64,000 nt of DNA from Microbacterium murale (GCF_030815955.1 NZ_JAUSXK010000001.1:434001-498000); one strand, 5' to 3'. Positions 54,886 to 63,809 are shown, counted from the stretch's first letter. Translations and numbers: made by a program. Notes: generated from the letters alone by a model not told the origin.

Positions 54886-55773
54886 CTAGAGGCGCTCGCT
54901 GAATTCCTTCAGCCACGGCCGCAGCTCTGCGCCGAGGTCATCTCGGTCGGTCGCGAGCTGCACGATCGCCTTGATGTAGTCGACGCGATCGCCTGTGTCG
55001 TAGCGCCGTCCTCGGAAGATCACGCCGATCACGCCAGGGCCCTCTGCGTCTGCCGCGAGTTCCTGCAACGCGTCGGTGAGCTGGATCTCGCCGCCCTTGC
55101 CCGGCTCCGTGCGCTCCAGGATCGGGAAGACCGCGGCCGGCAGGATGTAACGGCCGATGATCGCGAGGTTGGAGGGTGCGTCCTCGGGAGCGGGCTTCTC
55201 CACGAGGTCAGTGACGCGCACGATGTCGGCATCGTCGGTCGCCTCGACGGCGGCAGCACCGTAGAGGTGGATGCTTGAGGGCTCGACCTCCATCAATGCG
55301 ACGACGGTCGCCCCGGTGCGCTCGTTGATCTCGATCATGGTGGTCAGCAGCTCATCGCGCTCGTCGATGAGATCGTCGCCGAGAAGCACCGCGAACGAGC
55401 TGTCGCCGACGTGCGCCTTGGCCCGCAGCACGGCGTGCCCCAGGCCCTTGGGCTCACCCTGGCGAAGGTAATGGATGTCAGCCAGATCGCTGGACTTCAT
55501 GACGCGCTCGAGGCGGGCCATATCGCCCTTCTCCGTGAGCTTCACTTCGAGTTCCGGCACGGAGTCGAAGTGATTGGAGATCATGTTCTTGTTGCGGCCG
55601 ATGATCACGAGGATGTCATCGATACCGGCGGCGGCGGCTTCTTCGACCACGTACTGGATAGCCGGCTTGTCCACCACCGGAAGCATCTCCTTCGGCATCG
55701 CCTTGGTCGCAGGAAGGAAGCGCGTGCCGAGGCCGGCTGCCGGAATGACTGCCTTCATTTTCTGGTGTCCCAT
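54886..55773 (-). CDS. galU: UTP--glucose-1-phosphate uridylyltransferase
   Basis: A 295-residue nucleotidyltransferase making UDP-glucose for cell-wall glycans and trehalose. It has AVIPAAGLGTRFLPATKAMPKEML (nucleotide-binding), IQYVVEEAAAAGIDDILVIIGRNK, FAVLLGDDLIDE, and VRVTDLVEKPAPEDAPSNLAIIGRYIL, all GalU signatures. ATG 55773 has TAAGCT six bases upstream; a second ATG at 55758 would remove five residues. Divergent from the 5-formyl-THF cyclo-ligase gene. Confidence 0.95.
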   Translation of the reverse strand: MGHQKMKAVIPAAGLGTRFLPATKAMPKEMLPVVDKPAIQYVVEEAAAAGIDDILVIIGRNKNMISNHFDSVPELEVKLTEKGDMARLERVMKSSDLADIHYLRQGEPKGLGHAVLRAKAHVGDSSFAVLLGDDLIDERDELLTTMIEINERTGATVVALMEVEPSSIHLYGAAAVEATDDADIVRVTDLVEKPAPEDAPSNLAIIGRYILPAAVFPILERTEPGKGGEIQLTDALQELAADAEGPGVIGVIFRGRRYDTGDRVDYIKAIVQLATDRDDLGAELRPWLKEFSERL

Positions 55774-55779
55774 CTGGCC

Positions 55780-55785
55780 AGCTTA
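55780..55785 (-). promoter_or_regulatory. -10 element, leaderless promoter (galU)
   Basis: TAAGCT on the minus strand lies six bases before the ATG at 55773. Confidence 0.45.
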
Positions 55786-55811
55786 GCGGGGGCCCTCACG
55801 GCATAGACCCG

Positions 55812-55817
55812 TAGACT
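55812..55817 (+). promoter_or_regulatory. -10 element, leaderless promoter (5-formyl-THF cyclo-ligase)
   Basis: TAGACT lies six bases before the ATG at 55824; divergent with the galU promoter across a 50-base gap. Confidence 0.5.
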
Positions 55818-55823
55818 CGAGGC

Positions 55824-56420
55824 ATGTCCACCGACATCGAGCAGGAGAAGCGCGCCTTGCGTGCGGAGCTGCGTGAGCGTCGACAGCTGCTCTCCGACGC
55901 TCAGCGCGCGGCTGCAGCCTCCGGCATCCACGATCAGCTCGATGCTCTCGTCGATGCGCACTCGGCCGCATCGATCTCATGCTTCCTCTCCGCCACGACA
56001 GAGCCCGGCACCCGGGCATTCGTCACCGCAGCCGTTCAGCGGGGCATCCGCGTGCTGTTGCCCGTCACGCGAGCCGACGGGCTGCTGGACTGGGCGGTCG
56101 CTGACGAAGAAGGCGACGTCGCCGAGGGACTGTTCGGGCTTCCGGAGCCGACCGGCGAAGTGCTCGGCCCCATCGCGGTGAACGACGTCGACCTCATGAT
56201 CATCCCCGCGGCCGCCGTCGACCTGACCGGCATGCGCCTCGGGTGGGGTCGTGGCTATTTCGACAAGACCATCGGTTCCATGGAGAAATGCCCTCCGGTG
56301 TATGCGGTGATCTATGATTCCGAAGTACTCGATTCCCTTCCGCGAGAAGTGCACGACCAGCCGGTCACCGGCGTCGTGACCCCCACTCGCACCCTCACCC
56401 TGTCGCCAGCGCGGCACTGA
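55824..56420 (+). CDS. 5-formyltetrahydrofolate cyclo-ligase
   Basis: A 198-residue enzyme that converts 5-formyl-THF to 5,10-methenyl-THF with ATP. It has EKRALRAELRERR at the N-terminus, FLSATTEPGT, LLPVTRADGLLDW, DLMIIPAAAVDLTGMRLGWGRGYFDKTI (the GxGxGYFD signature, as GWGRGYFDK) and a C-terminal HDQPVTGVVTP. It is followed by the FmdB-type and mscL genes, the order seen in many actinobacteria. Confidence 0.93.
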   Translation: MSTDIEQEKRALRAELRERRQLLSDAQRAAAASGIHDQLDALVDAHSAASISCFLSATTEPGTRAFVTAAVQRGIRVLLPVTRADGLLDWAVADEEGDVAEGLFGLPEPTGEVLGPIAVNDVDLMIIPAAAVDLTGMRLGWGRGYFDKTIGSMEKCPPVYAVIYDSEVLDSLPREVHDQPVTGVVTPTRTLTLSPARH

Positions 56421-56435
56421 TCCATCCGAGACGAT

Positions 56436-56708
56436 ATGCCCACCTATGCCTATGCCTGCACGTCGTGCGGCCACCAGTTCGACGCCGTCCAGAGCTTTTC
56501 CGAGGACGCCCTCGCCATCTGCCCGGAGTGCGGCGGAGCGTTGCGGAAGCAGTATGGATCGATCGGCGTGACGTTCAACGGCTCGGGCTTCTATCGCACC
56601 GATTCGCGGAGTGGCGGCGGCGAAAAGCCGAACTCTTCGTCATCATCGAAGTCGGAGACGTCGACGAGTTCCGCCCCGGCGCCCGCAGCGACTCCAGCCT
56701 CGACCTGA
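56436..56708 (+). CDS. FmdB family zinc ribbon protein
   Basis: A 90-residue protein. Residues 1-50 are a zinc ribbon with two CxxC pairs (YACTSCGHQFD and ICPECGG) of the FmdB/CxxC_CXXC_SSSS family; the C-terminal 30 residues are a Ser/Pro/Ala/Gly-rich tail. Often described as a putative regulatory protein. It lies 15 bases after the cyclo-ligase gene. Confidence 0.9.
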   Translation: MPTYAYACTSCGHQFDAVQSFSEDALAICPECGGALRKQYGSIGVTFNGSGFYRTDSRSGGGEKPNSSSSSKSETSTSSAPAPAATPAST

Positions 56709-56723
56709 GGTCTGCTTCGACAA

Positions 56724-57143
56724 ATGGGGGTTCCCGTGTTCCAGGGATTCAAAGAATTCATCACCAAGGGCAATGTCATCGACCTTGCTGTGGCCGTCGT
56801 CATCGGCGGTGCGTTCACAGCGATCGTGACCGCTGTCGTGGACAGCATCATCACGCCTCTCGTCGCGCTGTTCTATCAGCCGGACGCATCGGGCAACATC
56901 GGACCGACGCTCACCGGCATCTACGGCCAGTCGGTCACCTTTCCTCTGGGCAACCTGATCACCGCGCTGATCAGCTTCCTGGCGGTCGCGCTCGTCGTGT
57001 ACTTCGTGTTCGTCGTGCCGATGAACACGTACAAGGAGCGCCAGGCGGCACGCAACCCCGCCGTCGAGGAGGACACTCTGCCGAGCGAGCAGGAACTGCT
57101 CATCGAGATCCGCGATCTGCTCCGCAAGGACGCACTGAACTGA
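56724..57143 (+). CDS. mscL: Large-conductance mechanosensitive channel MscL
   Basis: A 139-residue channel protein. [31 protein letters not shown] gives the N-terminal helix and TM1 (pore), followed by a periplasmic loop, TM2 ([23 protein letters not shown]) and a cytoplasmic helix with [15 protein letters not shown]. It releases solutes under hypo-osmotic shock. The start may instead be the GTG at 56736, which has a better-placed GGGGG and gives the usual MscL N-terminus (135 residues). Confidence 0.95.
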   Translation: MGVPVFQGFKEFITKGNVIDLAVAVVIGGAFTAIVTAVVDSIITPLVALFYQPDASGNIGPTLTGIYGQSVTFPLGNLITALISFLAVALVVYFVFVVPMNTYKERQAARNPAVEEDTLPSEQELLIEIRDLLRKDALN

Positions 57144-57160
57144 CGCGATTTCCCAGTTCG

Positions 57161-57192
57161 AGGCCCTCATCTCCACGCGGAGGTGGGGGCCT
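57161..57192 (+). terminator. Terminator after mscL
   Basis: AGGCCC (57161-57166) and GGGCCT (57187-57192), with inner CTCC-ACGC-GGAG, form an interrupted hairpin followed by TTTC, 18 bases after the mscL stop. Confidence 0.7.
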
Positions 57193-57193
57193 T

Positions 57194-57394
57194 TCAATAG
57201 TGCGGGGGCACGTCTTCCTGCATGCGAGCATCGTTCGGGCCGGCGTCACGGCCGATCTTCTTCTCGCGCGCAGGGTTCGTCGCCACCTCCGGTGACGGGT
57301 CGGTGCCAGGGGCCGGGGTGAGACGGGCGCGACGACTACCCGGCACCCGCACGATCCGCTGTCGTTCGGGCTCCGGTGATGTCTGGTCAGACAT
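57194..57394 (-). CDS. Small protein, 66 residues, function unknown
   Basis: A 66-residue, Pro/Arg-rich hydrophilic protein opening MSDQTSPEPERQRIVRVPG and ending GPNDARMQEDVPPHY. It starts in the 8-base ATGTCTGA overlap with the stop of the large helicase-like gene, the same junction type seen at two other coupled gene pairs in this window, which supports it as a real gene. No domain is recognised. The 3' end meets the mscL terminator. Confidence 0.65.
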   Translation of the reverse strand: MSDQTSPEPERQRIVRVPGSRRARLTPAPGTDPSPEVATNPAREKKIGRDAGPNDARMQEDVPPHY

Positions 57395-60300
57395 CGCCGG
57401 GAAGGTCGATCGGCTGCGTGTCGGTGTCGGACTTCACGGCATCCGCAGCGATGCCGAGCACCGCCGCGATGCGCGATGCCGCTGTCACCGGGTCGCTGTA
57501 GAGGTCGAATGCGTGCACGCGCACGTAGTGCCATCCCAGGCGGCGCAGCACGTGCGGGCGCAGGCGGAGCGTCTCCCGCAGCGACTCTCCGCGCGACTCC
57601 GGATCGGACTCGATGACGACCGCCTTGCCGCCATGCTGCGCGACAAGCGGCAGAAGACCGCGGTAGTCGACGTCGACCGATGCGCCGAGTCGGCGCAGTT
57701 CGCGCGCGAGAGCGAGCGTGAGCGGGTCGGCGAGGTCCTCAAGGCGCGAATCGCGGCTGCGGGTGGCGAGTCCGCCGAGGATCGACATGAGAGTGGATGC
57801 GCCGTGCTCCAGCCGTCCGTCGTCGAACGACGAGGGACGTATCGACGAGACCAGCACCATCGAACGGCGCGCCCTGGTCATCCCGACCGTCAACAGCCGC
57901 TCCCCGTCCGGCGTGGACAGGTCACCGAAGTCGCTGAGCACGCGGCCGTGCTTCGTCAGACCGTAGCCCAGCGAGAAGATGACGCGGTCGCGACTCTCGG
58001 CCACCGATTCCTCGAGGGTGAGAACAGCGAACGGCTCAGCCGTGTCGCGGCCGACGAAGTCGGCGACATCCGATCTGCCCGCGAACGCGCTGGTCACGGC
58101 AGCCCTCACACGCTCGGAGTGGCGAGCGCTCGCGGTGATGACCATGAGCGATTCAGAGGGGCGGTGCACCGCATGCTCGACGACGAGCGTCACCACGCGA
58201 GCGACCTCGGCGTCAGGGCTTTCGACCGCACCCGAGATCGGATCGGGTGCGCCGACCCCGCCCTCGACGTAGTCGACAGTGAGACTGCCGCGCCCGAGAT
58301 AGGAACCGGCCCATGGCAGCGAGATGATCTCGCCGCCGTAGAACGCATCGTTGATGAGTTCCGCGAGGTCTTCTCCCCCGGCACGATAGCTGCGGGTGAG
58401 CGTCATGACAGGAAGCAGTTCAGCGAGGCGCTCGAACACCGAGACGTCGTCGAACGGCACCTCCGCCTCCCATTCCCGGTCGGCATCGACAGCGACCTCG
58501 AACGGGGTGGGGCGCTGCGTGACCGGGTCGCCGAAGGCGACCACCTGGCGGGCCCTCCGGATCGCCGGCGCAGCCTCGGCGAGGTTGATGGCCGCGGCAT
58601 CCACCAGCAGCACGGCGTCGAACTCGACAGAGTCGGGGATCTCAGGCACCTGGTACGGCGACGAGATCCATGCCGGGGCGAGCACGTTCATGAGGGTCGG
58701 TGCGGCGCCGATGATCTCGGCGGTCGACGGCACGCCCTGGGTGAGAGCGCGCCGCAGATGCTGTGATTCCGTGGGCTCATCGACGATGGCGATGCGCCAC
58801 TGATTCGCCAGCTGCCAGGCCAGGAGCGGACCGGCCATCGATGCGTGCGCCTCGTCCACGAGACGGAAGTCGCGCTCCAGCCGATCGACGACCGCGGTGT
58901 TCGCGCCGAGCAGGGCGCGGTCGTCCTGCAGCGCCCGCTCGAGAAGAGACTGCCACCAGGCGAACTCCAGCTCCTCCGCAACCTGGTCCTCGGCGACGTG
59001 ACGCACCGAGAGCTCTGCGAGCAGCGGTTCGAGGCCGAGCGTCGCCAGCGTGTCACGGATCGTCGCCCGCTCGACGAGATTGTCGAACACGTCGGAGCGC
59101 GCGGCGAGGCCTGCGAGGGTGCGCACCAGTCGCTCGACGGGCAGCGAGGCCAGCGGCTCACGCCGCCCGAGTGCGACGTCGAGCTCTGCCAGCTCGGCGC
59201 TCACGCGCTGCCACGATCCATAGACATCGGAGAGACCGAGCGGGATCTCCGGGGCCACACCCGCGTCGACGAACCGCTGCCACTGCGTACGCTGCTGCTG
59301 GATTCGCAGCAGCGCCTCGTGCATCTCTGTGATGTGCACGCCGGGGCGCACGTACTCCTTGGCGAGGCGGCGCAGACGACGTCGATTCGCGCCGGACATG
59401 CCTGGCGTGTCACGACGTGAGCCGTGTGCCTGGATGAGCTCACCCAGCGGGCGCTCGAAGACGGTCGGGCTGAAGCGGTCGAGCGAGTCGCGGATGCCCT
59501 CGATCAGCCGCAGGTATTCGCCCAGCTCATCGATCGTCGCGAACGGGCGCATGCGGGTCTGGGATATGAGCTCGTAACCCCGTTCCAGCAACGCAGGAAC
59601 GCTGGAGGCGTGCAGTCTGCCGGCGAGCTCATGCGCCGAGCGCGCGGCCTCGGTACTGCTGAAGGTCACTCCGTACCAGGGCGAGTCATTCGGACCGAAG
59701 CGGAACTCTCCGAGCCGAGCCGCCTGCACCAGCGCGGCAGCGGCGGCGGTACGGTCTCCGGCGAGACGGCGGAGCGTCTCGGTGCTCAGTCGTGCCGTGG
59801 TCGATGGCGGCGTGGGGAGCGATGCGAGCCTGGCGAGGTGGCGGGTGGCATCCAGCACCGACACGTCGAGCCCTGCCACCGGGGTCGTCAGGGCCTTGCG
59901 GTAGTCGCGCAGCACGGTGCGCAGGCGCACCAGCGCGTCGTCGACGTCACTGACCTTGGGCGAGGTCGCCTTCTCATTGCGTCCGATCGCACGGACGAGA
60001 TCGCGGCGGATTCCTGCCGGCGAGACAGCCAGGCTGTCCAGGGCGATCCCTGCCAGTCTGTGACGCACGCCGTCGAGCGTCGAGCGTCGGGCGGAGACGA
60101 TGAGAACGCGCTTCCCGGCCCGCACCAGCTCACCGAGCGCGTTGATCACCGTCTGCGTTCCGCCGGTTCCTGGAAGCGTGGCGACCACCAGCGAGTGCCC
60201 GGCGGAGATGCGAGCGAGCACAGACTCCTGTTCGGCATCGGCGTCGAGCAGCAGTGTGTCCGAGGCTGGTGCGCGATCATCCGCACTCGTGACGTGCGGT

Positions 60301-61100
60301 TCCGCCCGAGCCGCGGTGACCTGCTCACGGTCGGCTACGTGGCCTGCGAGCGCATTGAGAAGTGTGTGATCGAGCGACCTGCTGTCGCGAGCCATCGCCG
60401 CACCGACGTCCGCGAAAGTCGAGACGACCAGTCGTGGCAGCACGGTGAAGGTGTCGATGGATTGGGTCGCCGCGCGAAGACTGTCGATGACCGGCTGCGG
60501 TTTGAAGATGCCGCCGTCGTAGGCGAGGGAGGCAAGGGCATCGGCATCGATAGTGATGCCGAAGTGCTCGCGGGTGACGCGCACGAGCTCGGGGTTGACG
60601 ATGAAGGCGCCCTGCAGCTTCAACTCGAAGTCGGTGTGATGCCGGCGGATGGCGAGCGGGCGCAGCAGAACAGGAGCTGCGAAGTCCGCTCCTCCGATGC
60701 GCCATCCGGCAAGCCCGACGGCGAGGTGCACCGCCTCGATGCCCCGCACGGTGCGCAATTCGGTGTGCTTCGCGGTGATGCGCTCTGCGGCCAGGCGAGC
60801 GGTGCGCAATCCCACTTCGTCACGGAACAGGTTGGAGAGCAGAGTGGATCTGCCGGTGATGAATTGCGGCAGGCTCCCCGGGTGCGCGCGGGAGATGTCG
60901 ATCCCGCCCTCGACCGTGTCGCGATAGGTGACCAGCGGCGATGGTCCGCCGAGGTCCGCGGCTTCGGCGCGAAGTCTGGTGCGTTCGGCGTCGGCGATGT
61001 GTGCGACCGCGATGGCCGTCTGGTCGCCCTGCTGGTCGCCGAGAGTCATCGCGGCTTCCGCTGCCGCGGCATCCGCAGCCTTCTCTTCACGTCGCCACAC
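57387..61100 (-). CDS. UPF1-like helicase homologue with degenerate ATPase motifs and C-terminal nuclease-like domain
   Basis: A 1,237-residue protein from GTG 61100. The first part resembles the DUF4011-type N-terminus. Helicase motifs are recognisable but altered: Walker A reads LPGTGGTQT (catalytic Lys missing), Walker B reads VLLVDAAA instead of DE, while motif III FGDPVTQ and motif VI TVGMTRARRSMVLVSS are kept. The last 110 residues (LTLALARELRRLGASVDVDYRGLLPLVAQ; KAVVIESDPESRG; RRLGWHYVRVHAFDLYSDP) look like the REase_MTES_1575 fold, named from Microbacterium. It may act in nucleic-acid processing or defence without classical ATPase activity. The GTG has TAGTCT seven bases upstream. Confidence 0.82.
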   Translation of the reverse strand: MWRREEKAADAAAAEAAMTLGDQQGDQTAIAVAHIADAERTRLRAEAADLGGPSPLVTYRDTVEGGIDISRAHPGSLPQFITGRSTLLSNLFRDEVGLRTARLAAERITAKHTELRTVRGIEAVHLAVGLAGWRIGGADFAAPVLLRPLAIRRHHTDFELKLQGAFIVNPELVRVTREHFGITIDADALASLAYDGGIFKPQPVIDSLRAATQSIDTFTVLPRLVVSTFADVGAAMARDSRSLDHTLLNALAGHVADREQVTAARAEPHVTSADDRAPASDTLLLDADAEQESVLARISAGHSLVVATLPGTGGTQTVINALGELVRAGKRVLIVSARRSTLDGVRHRLAGIALDSLAVSPAGIRRDLVRAIGRNEKATSPKVSDVDDALVRLRTVLRDYRKALTTPVAGLDVSVLDATRHLARLASLPTPPSTTARLSTETLRRLAGDRTAAAAALVQAARLGEFRFGPNDSPWYGVTFSSTEAARSAHELAGRLHASSVPALLERGYELISQTRMRPFATIDELGEYLRLIEGIRDSLDRFSPTVFERPLGELIQAHGSRRDTPGMSGANRRRLRRLAKEYVRPGVHITEMHEALLRIQQQRTQWQRFVDAGVAPEIPLGLSDVYGSWQRVSAELAELDVALGRREPLASLPVERLVRTLAGLAARSDVFDNLVERATIRDTLATLGLEPLLAELSVRHVAEDQVAEELEFAWWQSLLERALQDDRALLGANTAVVDRLERDFRLVDEAHASMAGPLLAWQLANQWRIAIVDEPTESQHLRRALTQGVPSTAEIIGAAPTLMNVLAPAWISSPYQVPEIPDSVEFDAVLLVDAAAINLAEAAPAIRRARQVVAFGDPVTQRPTPFEVAVDADREWEAEVPFDDVSVFERLAELLPVMTLTRSYRAGGEDLAELINDAFYGGEIISLPWAGSYLGRGSLTVDYVEGGVGAPDPISGAVESPDAEVARVVTLVVEHAVHRPSESLMVITASARHSERVRAAVTSAFAGRSDVADFVGRDTAEPFAVLTLEESVAESRDRVIFSLGYGLTKHGRVLSDFGDLSTPDGERLLTVGMTRARRSMVLVSSIRPSSFDDGRLEHGASTLMSILGGLATRSRDSRLEDLADPLTLALARELRRLGASVDVDYRGLLPLVAQHGGKAVVIESDPESRGESLRETLRLRPHVLRRLGWHYVRVHAFDLYSDPVTAASRIAAVLGIAADAVKSDTDTQPIDLPGDV

Positions 61101-61107
61101 ACAGGAC

Positions 61108-61113
61108 AGACTA
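61108..61113 (-). promoter_or_regulatory. -10 element, leaderless promoter (helicase-like gene)
   Basis: TAGTCT on the minus strand lies seven bases before the GTG at 61100; it supports that start over upstream in-frame codons. Confidence 0.45.
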
Positions 61114-61259
61114 GGCTCCGACCCCGCGCACTCCCTGTATCCCGGGCGGGTTTCACCGGATTGGCCCACTTTTCCTGCACATTCGGCCTCTCACCGATGC
61201 TTCTCCCCCACCCGCGGCGCCGAATGCACGCGCGTCGGCCGCGCACGTCAGGATGGGTC

Positions 61260-61769
61260 ATGACGTTCCGCTACGACTTCGCCCCCACCCCGTTCGGCGA
61301 TGCGCTCGTGGTCTTCTCCGACGAGGGGATCGTGCGCTTCGATCTGTCCGAATCCGTCGATCCCACTGTCCCGTGGCTCCTTGAAGACATCTCCTCCCGC
61401 CTTCACGCGGTGCCGGTTCCCGACCCTGGCGCCGCGGATGAGCTCGCGCATCTGCTCGACGACTACTTCGCCGGCGACGCGGTGCGGTTCGCCGATCACG
61501 TGCGGCTCGACTGGCGTCTGATCGACGGTTTCCACCGCACTGCCCTGCAGGCGATCACTTCCATCGAGTGGGGCCAGACCATGAGCTACGGTGAGGTCGC
61601 CGTGGTCGCTGGCAGCCCCGGTGCGGCACGAGCCGTCGGCACGGCGTGCCGGCTGACGCCGTTCTCGATCATCGTGCCGGTGCACCGCGTCGTGCGCTCG
61701 GACGGCAGTCCCGGTCAGTACGGCGCTCATCCGGAGCACAAGCGCTATCTGCTCGATCTGGAGCGATAG
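61260..61769 (+). CDS. Methylated-DNA--protein-cysteine methyltransferase homologue lacking the active-site Cys
   Basis: A 169-residue protein of the Ogt/MGMT family. The C-terminal DNA-binding domain is clear: FHRTALQAITSIEWGQTMSYGEVAVVAG, then GAARAVGTACRLTPFSIIVPVHRVVRSDGSPGQYG. In the active site the usual PCHRV is PVHRV, so the alkyl-accepting Cys is Val. Alkyltransferase-like proteins also lack this Cys (often Trp) and bind damaged bases for other repair pathways; such a role is possible but not shown. Single gene, convergent with actP. Confidence 0.88.
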   Translation: MTFRYDFAPTPFGDALVVFSDEGIVRFDLSESVDPTVPWLLEDISSRLHAVPVPDPGAADELAHLLDDYFAGDAVRFADHVRLDWRLIDGFHRTALQAITSIEWGQTMSYGEVAVVAGSPGAARAVGTACRLTPFSIIVPVHRVVRSDGSPGQYGAHPEHKRYLLDLER

Positions 61770-61773
61770 ACGA

Positions 61774-61810
61774 CAGGAACCCCCGGGGAGTGGGCCCCCG
61801 GGGGTTCCTG
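61774..61810. terminator. Bidirectional terminator between the MGMT homologue and actP
   Basis: CAGGAACCCCCGGGG (61774-61788) pairs with CCCCGGGGGTTCCTG (61796-61810), a perfect 15-bp stem, between two convergent genes. Confidence 0.9.
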
Positions 61811-61830
61811 CTGATGGTGGATGACCGCTG

Positions 61831-63465
61831 CTAGTGCTCCGTCGCCTTCTCCGCGCCGAAGCCGGTGAGCGAGCGCACGTCCATCTCGGCCGCGAGCTGC
61901 GGCGACTCGGCCGTACGGCTCGTGATGGTGCCGAGCCACCCCAGGATGAAGCCGAGCGGGATCGACACGATTCCGGGGTTGTTCAGAGGCCAGATGGCGA
62001 TATCGATGCCAGGGATCATCGCGGTCTCCGAACCGGAGAACACCGGCGACAGGACGATCAGGATGATCGCCGATGCGAGACCGCCGTACATGCTCCACAC
62101 GGCCCCGCGGGTGTTGAAGCGGCGCCAGAAGAGCGAATACAGGATCGTAGGCAGGTTCGCCGATGCCGCGACGGCGAAGGCGAGCGCGACGAGGAAGGCG
62201 ATGTTCTGCCCCTGCGCGCCGATGCCTCCGAGGATCGCGAGAATGCCGATGACGATCACCGTTCGTCTGGCGACTCTGACCTCCGCGTTGGGGTCGGCGT
62301 CGACCGGGGTGCCATCGGTCTTCTTCCGCCCCTTCTGGATGACGTTCGCATAGATGTCGTGCGCGAACGACGCTGCCGCTGTGATGGTCAGCCCGGCGAC
62401 CACCGCAAGGATCGTCGCAAAGGCGACGGCCGAGATGAAGCCCAGCAGCAGCGGTCCGCCCAGATACTGCGCGAGCAGAGGAGCGGCCGAGTTCACGCCG
62501 CCTGGCGCCGCCGTGATGACCTCTGGCCCGACCAGGGCTCCTGCGCCGTAACCGAGCACCAGCGTCAACAGGTAGAACCCGCCGATGAGCCAGATGGCCC
62601 ACACCACCGAACGTCGCGCCTCCTTCGCCGTCGGCACCGTGTAGAACCGCATCAGCACGTGGGGCAGACCGGCGGTGCCGAGCACCAGGGCCATGCCGAG
62701 CGAGAGGAAGTCGAGCGGATTCGCGCCGTACTGCAGCCCGGGTGCGAGTATCGCCTCACCCTGCGGGGACTTCGCGACTGCGGCCTCGAGCAGCGTGTTC
62801 AGGTTGAAGCCGTTCAGCGCGAGCACCCAGATGGTCATGACGATGGCGCCGGCGATGAGCAGGACGGCCTTGACGATCTGCACCCAAGTGGTGCCCTTCA
62901 TCCCGCCGATGAGCACGTAGACGATCATCAGCACACCGACCACGCCGATGACGATCGACTGCCCGAGGCGTCCATCGATGCCGAGCAGCAGCGAGACCAG
63001 CCCGCCGGCGCCCGCCATCTGCGCGAGCAGATAGAAGAAGCACACGGCCAGTGTCGTGAGCGCTGCGGCGAGGCGGATGGGGCGCTGCTTCAGACGGAAC
63101 GAGAGCACATCCGCCATGGTGAATTTGCCGGTGTTGCGCATGAGCTCTGCGACGAGGAGCAGCGCGACGAGCCAGGCGACCAGGAATCCGATCGAGTAGA
63201 GAAAACCGTCATATCCGTTCACGGCGATCGCACCGCAGATGCCGAGAAAGGATGCCGCTGACAGATAATCGCCGGCGATCGCGAACCCGTTCTGCGGCCC
63301 GGTGAATGATCTGCCTGCTGCGTAGTAGTCGGCTGCCGTCTTGTTGTTCCGGCTGGCGCGGATGACGATGAAGAGGGTCACGGCGACGAATGCCGCGAAG
63401 ATCGCGATGTTGAGAATGGGGTTGTTGTCGGCGTCGGGTGTCGCCGTCATGGGGAGTGCGTTCAT
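61831..63465 (-). CDS. actP: Cation/acetate symporter ActP (SSS family)
   Basis: A 544-residue sodium:solute symporter with about thirteen helices. It has RNNKTAADYYAAGRSFTGPQNGFAIAGDYLSAASFLG near residues 40-75, typical of ActP acetate permeases; GLPHVLMRFYTVP and ASANLPTILYSLFWRRFNTRGA are further SSS marks. The upstream DUF485 gene overlaps its start (ATGA at 63462-63465), the common yjcH-actP pair. Takes up acetate and other short carboxylates. Confidence 0.94.
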   Translation of the reverse strand: MNALPMTATPDADNNPILNIAIFAAFVAVTLFIVIRASRNNKTAADYYAAGRSFTGPQNGFAIAGDYLSAASFLGICGAIAVNGYDGFLYSIGFLVAWLVALLLVAELMRNTGKFTMADVLSFRLKQRPIRLAAALTTLAVCFFYLLAQMAGAGGLVSLLLGIDGRLGQSIVIGVVGVLMIVYVLIGGMKGTTWVQIVKAVLLIAGAIVMTIWVLALNGFNLNTLLEAAVAKSPQGEAILAPGLQYGANPLDFLSLGMALVLGTAGLPHVLMRFYTVPTAKEARRSVVWAIWLIGGFYLLTLVLGYGAGALVGPEVITAAPGGVNSAAPLLAQYLGGPLLLGFISAVAFATILAVVAGLTITAAASFAHDIYANVIQKGRKKTDGTPVDADPNAEVRVARRTVIVIGILAILGGIGAQGQNIAFLVALAFAVAASANLPTILYSLFWRRFNTRGAVWSMYGGLASAIILIVLSPVFSGSETAMIPGIDIAIWPLNNPGIVSIPLGFILGWLGTITSRTAESPQLAAEMDVRSLTGFGAEKATEH

Positions 63466-63809
63466 GCCTGCGCCTCTGTCCTCTCGAGCTCTTCACGAAT
63501 CTCCTGCGCTTTCGGATCCAGTTTCCGGTTCGCGAACGAGACATAGGCCATCGTGATCACGAACGTCGAGACGAACTGCCCCAATCCCAACAGCAATCCG
63601 ACGGTGATATCGCCCCATACGCGCTGGGCCATGAAATCGGTCGCGAATGCCGCCAGCAGCACATACGCGAAATACCAGATGAGGAAGAACGCGGCCATCG
63701 GGAATATGAATGAACGCTGGGTCTTCTTCAGCTTCTGGAACCGCGGTGATTCCTCGACGGCGATGTAGTCGATTCCACCTGCCGGTTCAGAGTCGATTCG
63801 GTCGGTCAT
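63462..63809 (-). CDS. DUF485 domain membrane protein (YjcH-like)
   Basis: A 115-residue protein with two helices (about residues 33-55 and 70-92) and the pattern FQKLKKTQRSFIFPMAAFFLIWYFAYVLLAAFA typical of DUF485/YjcH, the small partner of ActP. ATG 63809 follows AAGGAGGCCCC. It is coupled to actP by ATGA. A further in-frame start upstream (63842) has no ribosome site. Confidence 0.92.
   Translation of the reverse strand: MTDRIDSEPAGGIDYIAVEESPRFQKLKKTQRSFIFPMAAFFLIWYFAYVLLAAFATDFMAQRVWGDITVGLLLGLGQFVSTFVITMAYVSFANRKLDPKAQEIREELERTEAQA

Noticed and set aside
59424..61259. Very long open frame on the + strand across the helicase-like gene and into the MGMT homologue
   Set aside because: It is the antisense frame of a conserved minus-strand gene in GC-rich DNA; the translation has no domain pattern. 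Only the 3' part from 61260 matches a family.
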